A stretch of 64,000 bases of DNA from Polymyxa betae (lineage: Eukaryota > Endomyxa > Phytomyxea > Plasmodiophorida > Plasmodiophoridae), in assembly GCA_003693705.1 (NCBI GenBank), contig RBZT01000553.1:1-64000 (forward strand), written 5' to 3'. Positions within the stretch are counted from its first letter, which is position 1. Each line of letters opens with the position of its first letter. The notes under the pieces were generated by a model, which had not been told where the DNA came from, searched no databases, and saw nothing but the letters and a program-made list of their open reading frames with translations. Positions 22,484-36,599 of the stretch are shown here, in pieces. The translations under genes were made by a program, and so were the position numbers.

Positions 22484-22897
22484 TTGCGCTCTGCTCAGAT
22501 GCGATTACAAATCGGTCAGGTGTTAAGATCGCGACGGCGTCTGCTTGGTCCAAACCAGGTCGCGGTCTGGGCCGACCTGACCGGCGATCGGAACCGCCTA
22601 CATCGTGGCCACGACGCCCTGGTCCCTGGCATGCTGATAGCCTCATTATTCCCAGCCCTAATTGCTGAGCACATCCCCGGTGCCCTCTATTTGAAACAGT
22701 CGCTGGCGTTCCGACGCCCGATTCGCCCAGATCAGGGCGTAACAGCTCAGATTACGGTCGTTGATGTAAGGACGGGACGACGACATGTTCGTTGCACAAC
22801 CGAGGCTGTATTAGATGATGGTACTATAGCTGTTGATGGTCAGGCTGAGTTCTTAACTCCCAGTAATATTATACTTCCTCCGTCATGTCCATCATGA
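22484..22897 (+). CDS. MaoC/HTD2-like hot-dog dehydratase
   Basis: Single exon, 137 aa; an alternative start is the ATG at 22499. The signature WADLTGDRNRLHRGHD corresponds to the hydratase-2 motif, where Asp and His are catalytic in (R)-specific enoyl-CoA hydratases and in mitochondrial 3-hydroxyacyl-ACP dehydratase (HTD2, type II fatty acid synthesis). GALYLKQSLAFRRPIRPDQG is the typical hot-dog core that follows. Length fits a single hot-dog subunit. Either a mitochondrial FAS-II dehydratase or a peroxisomal hydratase is possible. There is no obvious long targeting peptide, but an upstream exon cannot be excluded. Confidence 0.8.
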   Translation: MRSAQMRLQIGQVLRSRRRLLGPNQVAVWADLTGDRNRLHRGHDALVPGMLIASLFPALIAEHIPGALYLKQSLAFRRPIRPDQGVTAQITVVDVRTGRRHVRCTTEAVLDDGTIAVDGQAEFLTPSNIILPPSCPS

Positions 22898-23174
22898 TGT
22901 GCACGGTCGGATTCACCTCATGAATATCTAAAAATAAACATCACTGCTTCAGCTACCGTTTGCACGAATTTCCAGCTCCGGAGCCGTTGTAGTCGCTGAG
23001 ATCTGGCTGGCGAAAGCAGTCTGCTTCTACACCCGACTATTATAGCACCTGTATAACGACACCCTCTATAGAATATTGTCGGGTATCAACTGTAACAAGT
23101 GAAGGGACCCTCAAACTAACAGTTTTGAGCAATAATGACAGGGGCCGAGTGAGCTATTATCGAAGCCTAATGAC

Positions 23175-23275
23175 GGAAAAATCCCCAAAGGAGTCTTGAA
23201 CGAGATTTCAGACCAATGTAAAGTTAATTATAGGACGGTTCGACGTATTTGGTCCAAGAGACAGTTTTTGGTTGT
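23175..23275 (+). mobile_element. Fragment resembling the helix-turn-helix of a Tc1/IS630-like transposase
   Basis: One frame reads KIPKGVLNEISDQ followed by VNYRTVRRIWSKR, which resembles the N-terminal HTH of DNA transposases. The frame then degenerates and no DDE domain follows, so this is at most a decayed remnant. The surrounding stretch 22898-23709 (812 bp) holds no other recognisable gene. Confidence 0.35.
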
Positions 23276-23709
23276 CAATGGAATTCATTGTGATGATGTA
23301 ATAACCAATTGGGAGAGGGAGCACTATATATATCTGGATCTGTCATATCCAACAGTAGATAGTCGTAGATTTTATTTGTCGTTATTATGATGTAATAACA
23401 GATAGCTTGTCGAATAAAGATTGCAACATGGCCAGTTCGTTCAACGACGTTTTGAACCGAATCTTTGTTGGCTTCTTCAGATCGTAGATTACTCGTCGTT
23501 CCTCTGTTCCATAGTCCAGCTCTCCTCCTCTTCCTGCTTAATTTCACCGCCTTCTGATCCTGATCCTCCTCTCTACTCTTCTATCTTCATCTCAAACATC
23601 ACAGTTCTCGGTTTATTACAATATCGATGTAAAACTTGAGATAGAGTTGTAGAGTCATGTCTAAATAATTATAATATATTCTATTCTATTTATTATGATA
23701 TTATTAAGT

Positions 23710-25864
<2,155 letters not shown>

Positions 25865-27997
25865 TCTTGGGGTGTGTTCACTGCGAGCCTGGCTGCGTCC
25901 CGTCTGTTACTCTCTCTCATTAATGCGTAGTACTTGCCACATACTATGGCAACTGTACTAACTACAGATGGATGAGATTTGGTTTGGCAGGCCGTCCCAT
26001 ACCTATTAAGGCTCACCTCTATATTTCACATTAGATAACCTTCAATTCATCATATACAATTGTCTCGTCTCGCTCCCCAGTTATTAACTATGCCCGAGGG
26101 TCTCTCCGTTAACATCCACGACAACGTTACGTGGTGGCACGATAGCTGTAACGTTACCGATTACGTTACATCTTCTACGAGGTGACTGTCCATCGAGATG
26201 GGTGAAACATATCTCGGGGAGCGAATGTGGCGGTTCGTATGATCGTGTATTTATGGATCTGTTGAATGTTATATTCGTCATGATATTTATTAAGGATTGT
26301 TGAATGGACTTCATACATTCACTCAATCAGATCGCAATTAGCGACATATTCATAGGTCTAAAGATCATCTGAGGCGATTTCTGCCATCCAGCTGCCTATG
26401 ACAATAGTAATTGTTCAGTCTTATCCAATACCAGAATCGCGGACGTCACTGCAGGAACTCACCTAGTAGACGGTTGGCTGTCTGATAGATTAACAGGTAA
26501 TATGGCTGTGTTCAATATGATCACAACTTCCCACGTGAATATCGTCGATACACAAACATCGGGAGTCTTGTTCCTATTCACTCCTAGATTAAGGATGTTC
26601 TCGTCTTCAATCTTTGATTGTATGATGTAACAGCCGTATAGCAATGATCAGATCGCAGAGATCCTTCTGCAGCAACGTCCTCTCCTTGACCACACCTGTG
26701 TTGATGACGAAGCCGTGAATTCAGAGGAATACTGTCAGATCATGAAGCTCGATCGGAATCGGTTTCGGGACGTCCTTCTGGAATCTGAACATGCAGCGCT
26801 GCGCCATCATCCATCATACAAGGTTGAAGTATCACGAACAGGTCGATTCAACACTCTCCGAACCTTTGCAGAGTCGTTTGCATCAACTTGTCCAAACACA
26901 CAGCAACAATACAGTCTGATTGTTCCTATGAACTGAGCCCTACAATCAGATGCTACAGAAAGTGGTCAAGAGTACCGTCTCAATTCATGAGAGTTTCTGC
27001 CTGGGTAATTGGTGCTATACCACGACCAACCTGAAAACCAGATGATCTTATTCCCTTCCGTTCTGATGCAACAGCTGTGTTTTTCTGGCGATTTTCGCTG
27101 TATAGAAAACGGATTTTCTGAACATCTCGTGATCATCGTGGCCGCGTTCTATGCTGTGACCAATCTCCTCAACAAATCATGGCGAATATTGAACCTAAAA
27201 GGCGAGGAATGGGTTCCTAAGCTAATTAATGGCCATTGGAAGCGATTATGGGAGGTGTTGGTATCAATATCTGGAAGGATGTCAATTATGTCATTAATTG
27301 GTGATTCTAATCCAGGGTGATTTATGCTAAGTAAATCGTCTTTGTTCAGTTTACAAAGGCTCTGAATTATTACCGCCAACACCCTCCAAGAGATTTTGAT
27401 TATCCTGGAATAACGAAACATATCCTTCTACAGCACATTATTGTTAAAAGACGGGAATGCTGCCCCATCGATATATCTGAGATGTCATCATCGACCCGAA
27501 TTGTGATAGAGGCGCCTTCTATTTAGTGATCGGAGCATTCAGAATTGGCAGATAATGTGGGTATCTGATCGCAGATAGTTTTTCAGGAAAAAGACATTCG
27601 AGTGTATGGTGATAATAGGAGTTACATAAGATGCAGAATAAGGACGATTTAAATCACCTTGATAGGTGAGTACAAATAGATATCAGACTGACAGTATCCC
27701 ACAGATTTTAGATATCCAACAGTGAGATGATTCAAGACACTTTGTAAAGCCAGCTCTAGAATCGTTAATCATAGTCCCGATACATGACTGATCAGATGGG
27801 AACCGCTGATAATAACAATGCCACGAGAGTTAAGACCATGAGCGTCTACGAGCTCATTATATCAGATCTCAACAGTTTGCTGAAAGAACTTTGAGATAAG
27901 CAAAATCTCCGTAAATGTTTGTTGAAAATCTGGAAAAAATCCTGAGGAGGTGAGTCGTGTGGCTCCGGAGGTTTATTGTCTTAATAGTGATTATATC
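25865..27997. other. 2.1-kb gene-poor region
   Basis: Between YAK1 and CWC21 I recognise no gene. An open frame on the plus strand at about 26640-26936 encodes roughly 98 residues (includes VNSEEYCQIMKLDRNRFRDV), and another at 27009-27320, but neither matches a family I know. A cluster of CGTTAC/GTAACG words sits at 26121-26170. The region may hold decayed mobile DNA, long 5' UTRs or a noncoding RNA. Confidence 0.35.
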
Positions 27998-28704
27998 ATG
28001 TCATATAATGGGATCGGTCTGACCACCGCCCGAGGCTCGGGCACCAATGGCTATGTCACCAGGAACTTGTCCACGGTCAGGCGGCCGCCACCCCAGCGCC
28101 AGACCATGCAGGTCGAAGCGCAGGCCCCGGTTATCAAGAAGGCAGACCCTGCCTTGGTGCAGCATAATAAGGAGCGGCGCGTTGCTGTTCAATGCATGGC
28201 GAAACGTCTTGAATTAGAAGATCAAGGCCTGGATGAGGAAGAGATCACCAGGCTTATCGCCGAATATCGTCATCGCCTACTAAACGAGGGACTGAATTTC
28301 GAAGAGAAACACGAAGAAGAGATGAAATTGGTTCTGCAAGAAAAGAAGAACAATGCGATGAAGGACGCTTTAGGCATTGGGAAGGCACAGCCTGAAAGAA
28401 AGCCAGTAGAACGACTTCCTGGACAGGCTAAGCGACCTTGGCTTGACAGAGGTGATGGCCCATTATCAGCGGATCGTGAGAAGAAATCACGACCAAGATA
28501 TCAGCAACAGAGGTAATGTCCCTGTCTTAATCTTATAGTCTCCTCCTTTAAACGTTTACATGTTATTTGTATTGCCAATGAACTGCTCTGGAATATATAC
28601 TGATTGTCGCTTTTAGGCCGCTCTCTCCCAAGCCAGAGCAACCGAAACCCGTCCAGCGTATTACATTAGCCACTTGCATTACTCAAGTTCAACTGCAAAC
28701 ATAA
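27998..28704 (+). CDS. CWC21: Cwc21/SRRM2-type splicing factor
   Basis: Spliceosome component that contacts Prp8 near the catalytic centre. Two exons, 27998-28512 and 28617-28704, give 200 aa. The start is the ATG of MSYNGIGLTTARGSGTNGYV, the almost invariant N-terminus of the Cwc21/SRRM2 family. A cwf21 helical domain follows at about residues 55-105 (LEDQGLDEEEITRLIAEYR). Behind it are a charged helix, then a Pro/Lys/Arg-rich tail. It lacks the long SR repeats of animal SRRM2, so it resembles the short yeast form. It converges on PITRM1 with 282 bp between stops. Confidence 0.93.
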
Positions 28705-28986
28705 TATAATTCCTGTGTTATCTCGATCCCTTTTAAATGGTGAGATCAATTGCCATTTTCAAGCCCAACTTATATTTTATACATTAGACATAGTGCCAGA
28801 TTCATGATTTTACCACTCATTATGAGGCAACATTCAATAACCTGATGAATCCTGCCAATCGTTTTTGGCTTCATTTTATGCATGCTCGCTGGTGGCGATT
28901 CGTTGACTCTAACTACTTCTTTGATCTGACAATGACGCATTTTTGTCCCCATTGCTACATTGATTCATTCCGGGCCTTATTTTGCT

Positions 28987-31900
28987 CTAGAGAGCAAAGT
29001 GTTGAGGGTGCGATTCCGGTTCGGTACATTTGGCTAAATCTGCCAAATGCCCGGTATTCCAGGTTGGGTCTTTCCTGGCAGTCTCCATGTCGTCCTCGTT
29101 TCCAACAACCGTCATGGTTGCTTTCGACAAGTCGAATTCTCCAAAGTACTGCTTAGCGACATCAATCACGTCGTTCGTCGTCAAACTGGATGATAATTTA
29201 AATACGCTGAGTGTAAACGATTGCCATTCCTCCACTTACCCAAGCAATCGCTGCCGATATTGACGCTTAAAATGCGGCGAGATTCCAGCACAGAAATGCA
29301 ACTGGCCGTGAGCAGACGGATGCTTTGGTGCATCGATGTGACCAAATAACGACAATAATGCCTGATTAAGACGCTCATCCGTGATGTTATCGGGATCTTG
29401 GCACCTGCAAGCAGTCAAAAAATGTCTTGTTGTTAATAGGTCAATCACCATTTCACTGCCTGAGTAAAAACGTCGATTGTCTCCAGAAAATGAGGGTCAC
29501 GGTACGAGTAGAAGCTGAAAGCGCCATCGACCGAATGACTAGCGCCGCCGCCTACAAGTATCTATTGTTTACGACCAACGTTTCCAGCAATAAACCGATC
29601 GCACAACGATAAAGAAAGAAACTTTCCAAGAATGCTTACCATAGGCACCGCCTTTTTCCCGCAATTCTCGATGTAAATATTCAGTCGACATAATCCTACT
29701 CGAGTATGAGAACTTTAGCCTGAATCGAACATAATTTTCACCTCGCAAGGACTTGTAGCGCTGGTCGATCCTTATGAACATAAGGGGCATCGGTGGCAAT
29801 GCTGAGTGCCACATTATTGACGGCATCCAAAGGCACAGCAATGAAATTTCGTCGAGCTGAAAGCAATGAGGTTGGTGGCGTTCGACTGTGGAATTTTAGA
29901 GGGAGATATCGACAAAGCAGTATCAGACCCTGCATTCAGGTCGCCGCGCTCAGGCGCTGAAAACTCGGAAATCTTTGAAGCGAACAGGTTTTGGACCGCA
30001 TCGATGCGTTGTGCATCCGATTCGGTGATGGCCGTTCTCACCAGGCGCAACGAGGCTGCGATTTGTTGGAGACCAGACGAAAGATTCAATAAATTATCAT
30101 CGTCTAATCTGGCGTCAGGTGTCAGCTGACCCGAAACTATGGCTACAAGCGTCATACCTTGCAGCAAGGGTCGACATTCGCACAGCATGGTCGAGGCCGC
30201 TGTAAGCATTTTGTGCTTGCAAGCAAGGTGAGTGATGTGAAGCGGCATGCATTCGTGCAAAAGCATGCCCTGAATCGACAACGCTCTCGGCGATGCCGGC
30301 TGCCTGGCTCTTGAGTAGTTGCCGAAGACGATCGAGGTCGTCGAAACTCGGTTGCAGCGTGGACTTTAATAAAAGATCGATCATGTGTGTGGCATTGTGA
30401 GACAGCGATGAGCTCTGAATTGAGATCCCCTATGAAAACCAGACGATGTCACACAAAGTCACTCCTGAACCATGGAACTACGTCACAAACCTGAACGTAC
30501 ATGGTCAAGTCATCGGCAGGAGTGTGCAGCTGTAATGACGCGCTCGCCCCGCCCGAATACAGCATTCGTAACCGTGACATGTCCTGATATGATAAATCTG
30601 CTGCACCCATCCCCATGACCAATCTGAAAAACAATTCTGTTGGTCGGATTCGGAATATTTGATAGACAGCGCCTCCCACCGGCAGAAAACGCCCAGCAAG
30701 GGCTTCAGATGGTCCGGAACGTTGTTCGTGTCGAGCAAGACTTTGACATAAGCAAGCCCGTTCGTATCAACAGCGATTTGATGAAAACAATCCCGGTCTG
30801 ATGAAACTTGTAAGTTAATGTCAAAACAAAATTGCCGAATCGGCACCTTCATTGCGAATCTCAATGGCAGCAGTGTCAACCGGACTTTCCATTTCGACGT
30901 CGTCGCGTGTCAGTGTCGGAAGACAACTGGCGTCCTCCTGCCTGTTCTGCGATTGCGACAACTTCTGGGCGTCCGCCACCAGCTGGACCGGGTCAACGAT
31001 GGCTTTGTTTAAAATCGACTGTCGACATAATTAGCTTGCAATTTTTCGTTTCAAAAGCGGAATACTTGTTCGGCCACGGAGCGTTGCTGCAGATAGTTCG
31101 GGTCCGCATTCATGAGCGTACAGAGACTATGTCGATTCTCGACCAGATGCTGTCGAATGAGATCCTGTATATAGGGACCTGACTGAATGCGCTTCGATAT
31201 CTCGTCCAGATGTGATTCGATTCGTAAGATCGACTCGATATCACCGTCGTGTAACCACCTGATTCAATAAAATCAGTCTGAGAAAGTGCCGACGTCGCCG
31301 CTCGAGCAACCGATTCAGAATTCGATAAAGAATCTGCAGGCCCATGTCGGTCTTCATCTCTTGTTGATCCAGCCGGTATTGGTGCATAATAGCGTCGATA
31401 CGTTCCGTACTGAATCCGGTCTCACAGACCTCAGCTAATGTCTTGCTGATGGCGTCATGGACACGATCGTGATCGGATTGACGCATGCCCTGTAAGCCCA
31501 CAGACCAAAGCGCCTGTTTGCCACCAGATAGCCCTGTTTATACGTAAATATGAATTGAGTTATGAGAGATTACATCTCAACATAGGGAGTCAAAGAAAAA
31601 TGAATGAGAATGCCAAACTCCCTGTTGAAACTCTCTAGAAACAGAATGCAAAAGATGGCGCATACCGGTCATGGGGGAATAACCGGAGCCGATATTGGGG
31701 ACGATCAATGCGCGATGGAAAGGCGAATCGGCCCCGGACAGCAAGAGCGACGACATCAACGACAGACCCGTGATCGTAACAGCATCGGTTCGGTATACAT
31801 CAGGTAACAAAATGGACTTGGTGAATGTCGATTGTTTCTCGGGGTCAATCAGCTGCGAGAACGATTAACCACTCGGCGAAGATTTGCAGCGCAGGCATTA

Positions 31901-33215
31901 CCATAGATTCCGGCGGACAGTAAAACTCCTGCACAGGTCGCGGCTCCGGCCACAAAGACTGTAACGGGACCGCAGTCTTAGAGCGAAGTTCTGGTCGGTG
32001 ATCGAACTGGTCCAAGACGTGTTCGTTGAGGTAAGAGAGTGGTGGATCGAAATTGCCATAGCTGTGCAACGAAACGGTTCAAATGACCTGATTTTTTTAC
32101 GAAAAAGATTCTGATGACCTGAAGAATTTGGCGTTTGATGGGTGGTAGTGTTGGTGATGGAAATCAACTAGCTGTTCGTGAGTGAGATCTGGAATATAAA
32201 TAGGGTCGCCGCCGGAATTAAATCTATAAATGGTTAAGAACAGCGGAAGGCGAAGGAGCAAATTTGATGGAAAACAAGACAGCGTCGTATTCGCTTAAAA
32301 GAACATTCAAAGCCGGGCGAAATCCGAATTTCTATGCGGGTTACCCGTTACCTGTACGGAGTGTCGGGCAGCAATCGGCGGTATATTTCTCGATACAAAA
32401 TTGACGCTAAGAAAGGCTAATTAGAGCCGACGGGAAGAGCCAAAAGTGACGCAAACCTGGATCAGACATGGCGCCTTTCATTTCGTTGTAAACGACGCCT
32501 TTCAACACGAGCCCGGAATTCGGATCGGATTCCTCATTAACTTCGAATCGTACGCCTGCCCGAATGCATCATTAGCAAACACAGTCATAAAAAGCCCAAT
32601 GCCCAACCCTCCTGGCGAAAATCTTCGGGCCGGAGCAGCGGCCGGAATACGGCGTCGCAATAGACTTGCAGCAGGTTATCGAAATCTTTCGCGTGACACG
32701 TGCTGAATGGATAGACAGTGTAATCGGGCCCGGTCATGGCGTTCATGAAAGTATGCAACGAACGACGAAGCATGTGAAAGAACGGGTCGCGGACAGGGAA
32801 TTTCTTCGATCCACATAGAACGTTGTGTTCGAGAATGTGTGCGATTCCTGTATTATCGCTAGGCGGCGTTCGAAACAAAATGGCCATGGTCCGATTCGGA
32901 TCCGAACATCTAACATGTAAATAAGGGGCATCTGTCTTCAGATGACGCATCTGAAAGCGTATCAGAAAACTAGAGAAAATTGTAGACGGTAGATTGAGTG
33001 TAACTAAACCGAAAAGAATGACAAAAGTAGAGAATACGAAACAATCGTCAAGAGACCTGAATCAACGTTCGGTGATGTTCCGGAAAGTCATGGACGGCCT
33101 CAGTCAGGAACCCATCCTGAATCGAACCGACGATTGCTTTCGACGCCAACCGCCGCCGTCCGGTCGCAGCTGACGCTGCAGCCCGCGCCCAGCGCCCATG
33201 ACGACACCGAATCAT
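28987..33215 (-). CDS. PITRM1: Mitochondrial presequence protease PITRM1/Cym1 (M16C)
   Basis: Zinc metallopeptidase that degrades cleaved targeting presequences and other peptides in mitochondria. The gene has at least 15 exons. The first ones are 33215-33057, 32950-32608, 32555-32457, 32406-32352, 32223-32119, 32061-31902, 31852-31666 and 31533-31311; the rest run down to the stop at 28987. The Arg/Ala-rich N-terminus ([20 protein letters not shown]) is a classical mitochondrial presequence. The inverted zinc motif HILEH is present, with the matching downstream [10 protein letters not shown] helix. The C-terminal half keeps the REKGGAYG substrate-binding motif and [13 protein letters not shown]. 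Two introns are about 130 nt, the others near 50. Exons align along the whole length of human PITRM1, so the gene looks complete. Confidence 0.93.
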
Positions 33216-33425
33216 GACGATCTCTGCGAGACCAATCGGGTTGGCAGAATGAGGTTACTGAGGGTTGCGGCGCAGCTCGCAGTCATGTCCTTCTTATAGC
33301 GATCTCTGTCAGCTCCTTCAGTTGAGCCTCTGTCAGTCTCTTCATGGATGGGGGCCTCCTAACTGATTGTGATGGCGACTTTATCAAAATTAAAAGCGCT
33401 CTAATTATCACTTAGGAAAAAGTAG

Positions 33426-34003
33426 TCAGCAACAAAGCTCAATGCCGTTATCAAAATCCGGAAGAGGGTCTCCGAGATCATCACCAAACCCAGATGTGTG
33501 CCGACAAAATTGCTCGTTTAGCTCCTTTAGATGCATCACCTTAATCACAGGAATCCCTATGACCGACAGAGTGCAGAAGGCGTCCTCTTCGTTGGCTAAG
33601 CTGGGTTCTGTGGGATGTCTGCCCCGATTTTTATGGTCGCTCTCTTTGACGTAATATTTCACGCCTTCGTGTTGGACATAGGACAATCCATTATATCCAG
33701 TAGAATACCGGATCATGCCGATCAACAGAATATGATTGCCATGCCCACAATGCTGACCAAGATGTTCACAACGCTTGCCGTCCCGTATTGCAACACTGCT
33801 GTCATTGTCAGATATGATAGAAGACGGCCGATTCCGTTCGGTCATCATTACCCATTTCTGCTAAGAAACTTGTCGCGAATTTTGGCGCCGACGTTGCCGC
33901 CTGTTTGAAGGCAAAGATTTTGAACGCCTTGTATCAATTTTATGCTTGCTGCTGCCACCCATACGATATTCGCATTAACGATGGCACCATCTGTTGTTGC
34001 CAT
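33426..34003 (-). CDS. Uncharacterised protein, uncertain gene model
   Basis: Two open frames on the minus strand can be joined by a 53-nt GT-AG intron (about 33797-33849). The joined product starts MATTDGAIVNANIVWVAAAS and ends with an acidic/Cys tail (LPDFDNGIELCC). The first exon has a hydrophobic stretch; an alternative frame in the second half also encodes a membrane-helix-like segment, so the model may be wrong. I do not recognise the family. It lies head-to-head with SARAF, about 160 bp apart. Confidence 0.3.
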
Positions 34004-34164
34004 GTGTAAGAGGATTCTCCTTTCCAGCATACAAACCCAGATTACAAAAGCTGAGCCACAAAAATCGTGGCAGAAAGTCAATAAATTTTTGAAAAAATCC
34101 GAGAAAGCTCCAGTGGCCACTTCATCACAGTCATCCATCATACAACGCACATACACGATTCGCA

Positions 34165-35148
34165 ATGAAGCGAACCATCGCCTTGAGCGTCTTTTTGGCG
34201 ACTCTAGTGGCGGGCATCGTCTTCGTCGCCTGGGCCCAGGATCGAGTTCTGCTGAAGGATGTGACTTCCCTAATTTTCCGAGCTGGTTCCATGACGACTG
34301 GGCGGCGTTCGGCGCCGATCCCCCAGCTACGATGCACGGGACGGTCCTGCAAGACGTTCCAGCCGCAGGTCGTCCAATGCACTCAAACTGGATGGGATGG
34401 ACGGGATGCCACATGGCGTTGTGAGGCCGATCTGCCACCTAAACTCAGTTTTGGGCAGGTCGTTGTCAGTTGTGAGGGATATAACTATCCTGATGATCCC
34501 TATATTCTGGTTGGCTCATGTGGTCTCAAATATCAGGTTGCTACTTTTTGAGCAATGCCTTCAATTGATATTTCATCATTGGGTGTTTTTCTTTTCTGTA
34601 AATAGCTAAATCGTTTTTCTTTGTGGAAATAATCTTTTGCAAATAACTCTCTAAAAAGTCCATTTCAGTTGGTCGACGCAGCACGCCCATCAAATGATGA
34701 TGACGATACCTTTGTGATAGGAACTGTATTGGGTGTTATAGTGACAGCGGTAATTGCCGCCATTGTCATATCAAAGTGCTGCAGTCGATATCGAGCAACG
34801 AGAGGTGATGACATGCCACCACCGCCGCCTTATGACGACTACCACCGCATGCCCAGCTCGTGGCGACCCTCAGCGCCACCATCTTCAAGCGCTTCATGCA
34901 ACCCACAGCCAGCACAGTCTTCATCAGGGCCGGGATTCTTTACCGGATTGGGTATCGGGGGTTTAGCCGGATACGCGTTCGGCAACAGGTCGCGACGAAA
35001 TCATGCGGTTTATACGACTCCTGATTACGGTTATTCCAGATCTTCAAGCGGCCGATCGATGTGGGGTTCGTCTTCATCAACTTCATCTTCGGCGCAGTCT
35101 CAAGCGCCTTCACGATCCACGGGATTTGCTACAACGGAGCGGCGTTAA
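34165..35148 (+). CDS. SARAF: SARAF/TMEM66-like store-operated calcium entry regulator
   Basis: ER membrane protein that in animals dampens store-operated calcium entry through STIM. Exons 34165-34536 and 34669-35148 give 283 aa. A signal peptide is clear (MKRTIALSVFLATLVAGIVF). The lumenal domain carries the family motifs PIPQLRCTG, VVQCTQTGWDG, ATWRCEADLP, VVSCEGYNYPDDPYIL and GSCGLKY, with the conserved cysteines. A transmembrane segment (IGTVLGVIVTAVIAAIVI) follows at about residue 140, then a proline-rich cytosolic tail (MPPPPPYDDY) and the glycine-rich motif GPGFFTGLGIGGLAGYAFG also seen in animal SARAF. The stop is 31 bp from that of the convergent hydrolase gene. Confidence 0.93.
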
Positions 35149-35179
35149 AACAATCGCCCAGTTTGTTTATCGATGACGG

Positions 35180-36443
35180 TTAACAATGGTTTGAGATGAA
35201 CTCGCGAATCTTCATGACGTATTGGTCACCGCCTTTGATCCATGTGTCGTTATGGGTTCCATTCAGAATTTTATACAGTTCCTAATAATGATTCAGTACT
35301 GCGGCCATACAATTTCCCATACCGAAACCTTTTTCTTGCTATTTCGCGCCGCTTCGAAAAGTTTATCCATTTGACTAGAGGGGACTATTTCGTCGTTTCT
35401 TCCTGATACCAGAAGCAGCGGATGCGTAATCGATTCAATTCGTTTGGCCGATGGCCAATCAATCTTTAAGACATATGGCTTCAAAGGCGCCAATACTGGG
35501 AACACTGAATCGACCTGGACACAGAATAAGAGTTGTTTGAGATCGTCAAGCAAATTTCACACCATATCCGAAATATTCGTGAAAGTATTCTCCACGATAG
35601 TTCCACAGATTTTATCGTCGTATTTCGACGCAACATAAATCTATAACAGATACTAAGTGTACAAGCTGTTATTTGAATGCCGAGTATCATACAGAAACGG
35701 CGCCACCTAGAGACCTTCCAAACAGGAACACTTTCTTGGGATCGATATCTTCGCGTTCATGGAAAATATGCTTTGAAGAACATCAGCAGAGCTCAAACGA
35801 TGCGTCATTTATCACACCTTCATGACCGTATCAGCGTCAATCATTAAACCGGCTTCATTCGGCGATCCTTCGCTATCTCCATATCCACGATACGACAGAA
35901 TAAAAATGTTCACGTCGACTGCCCGAAAAATCTGTGCGATGTTCGGAAGACGGAAGCCCATGTTTCCAGCATTCGCATGAAAGAAAACCAGTGTTGGAAC
36001 CGATTTCGAATTCGGTTGTCTGATCATCCAGGCCTAACAAAATTTAGGAGTAGCAATTGAGATGATAGAAGCTTACAGCTAATTTTATACCATCTGAAGT
36101 GGTTAGACGAACATCCTCATAAGACAGGTTAAAATCAGCAGGGCTTCGAAATCCAGGCGGATTCTGCGATGGTTTAATATGCTGAGGTAGAGCACGAGGT
36201 TGGTATCTAATTAAAAATAAACCATCGCGTCCATCGATTACGAATCCGTTCCCACAGAAGGTTATCCTGAAATTTGTACAAGGCGGCGACGAGTGCGGCG
36301 GAAAGCGTCGCCACGACTGTGACACAGGATTTCCAAGACGGAGCGTACGACGCCTGGTCGTTACGCGAGACATAGATCCAGGAGAAGAAAACGCCGGCCA
36401 CGACGGCTGGTTTGGCCCAGGCTCCATACGACGACAACGTCAT
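35180..36443 (-). CDS. ABHD13: ABHD13/Bem46-type alpha/beta hydrolase
   Basis: Membrane-anchored serine hydrolase of the Bem46/ABHD13 family; substrate unknown, with depalmitoylation-type roles proposed for relatives. Exons include 36443-36256, 36206-36077, 36033-35818, 35770-35693 and further exons to the stop at 35180. Two hydrophobic N-terminal segments (about residues 9-25 and 40-58) form a membrane anchor. The hydrolase motifs are FFHANAGNMGFRLPN, SYRGYGDSEG, nucleophile elbow FGRSLGGAVS, acid LLLVSGRNDEIVP and base NGTHNDTW, so Ser-Asp-His are all present. The last intron has two possible donors six bases apart, which changes the product by two residues. Confidence 0.92.
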
Positions 36444-36599
36444 TATCAGGCTGCGTCTCCGATAAGCAGTCTGACATCTCGGCGCTCTATAACATCATTA
36501 TCCATGACAGGAGAGCAGCCCATCTCGGTCATTGAGGGTCCCCTGTACAGCTTCCCATTTGCCTTTGGCACGCGATCGTAAGGTGTCATCGACGCCTGC
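36444..36599. promoter_or_regulatory. Shared divergent promoter ABHD13/LEA-2
   Basis: 156 bp between two head-to-head start codons. No motif is certain. Confidence 0.35.

Noticed and set aside
33848-34438. Long minus-strand frame overlapping the SARAF start
   Set aside because: The part above about 34140 is antisense to the SARAF signal peptide and lumenal domain; only the lower part was kept as a low-confidence gene.
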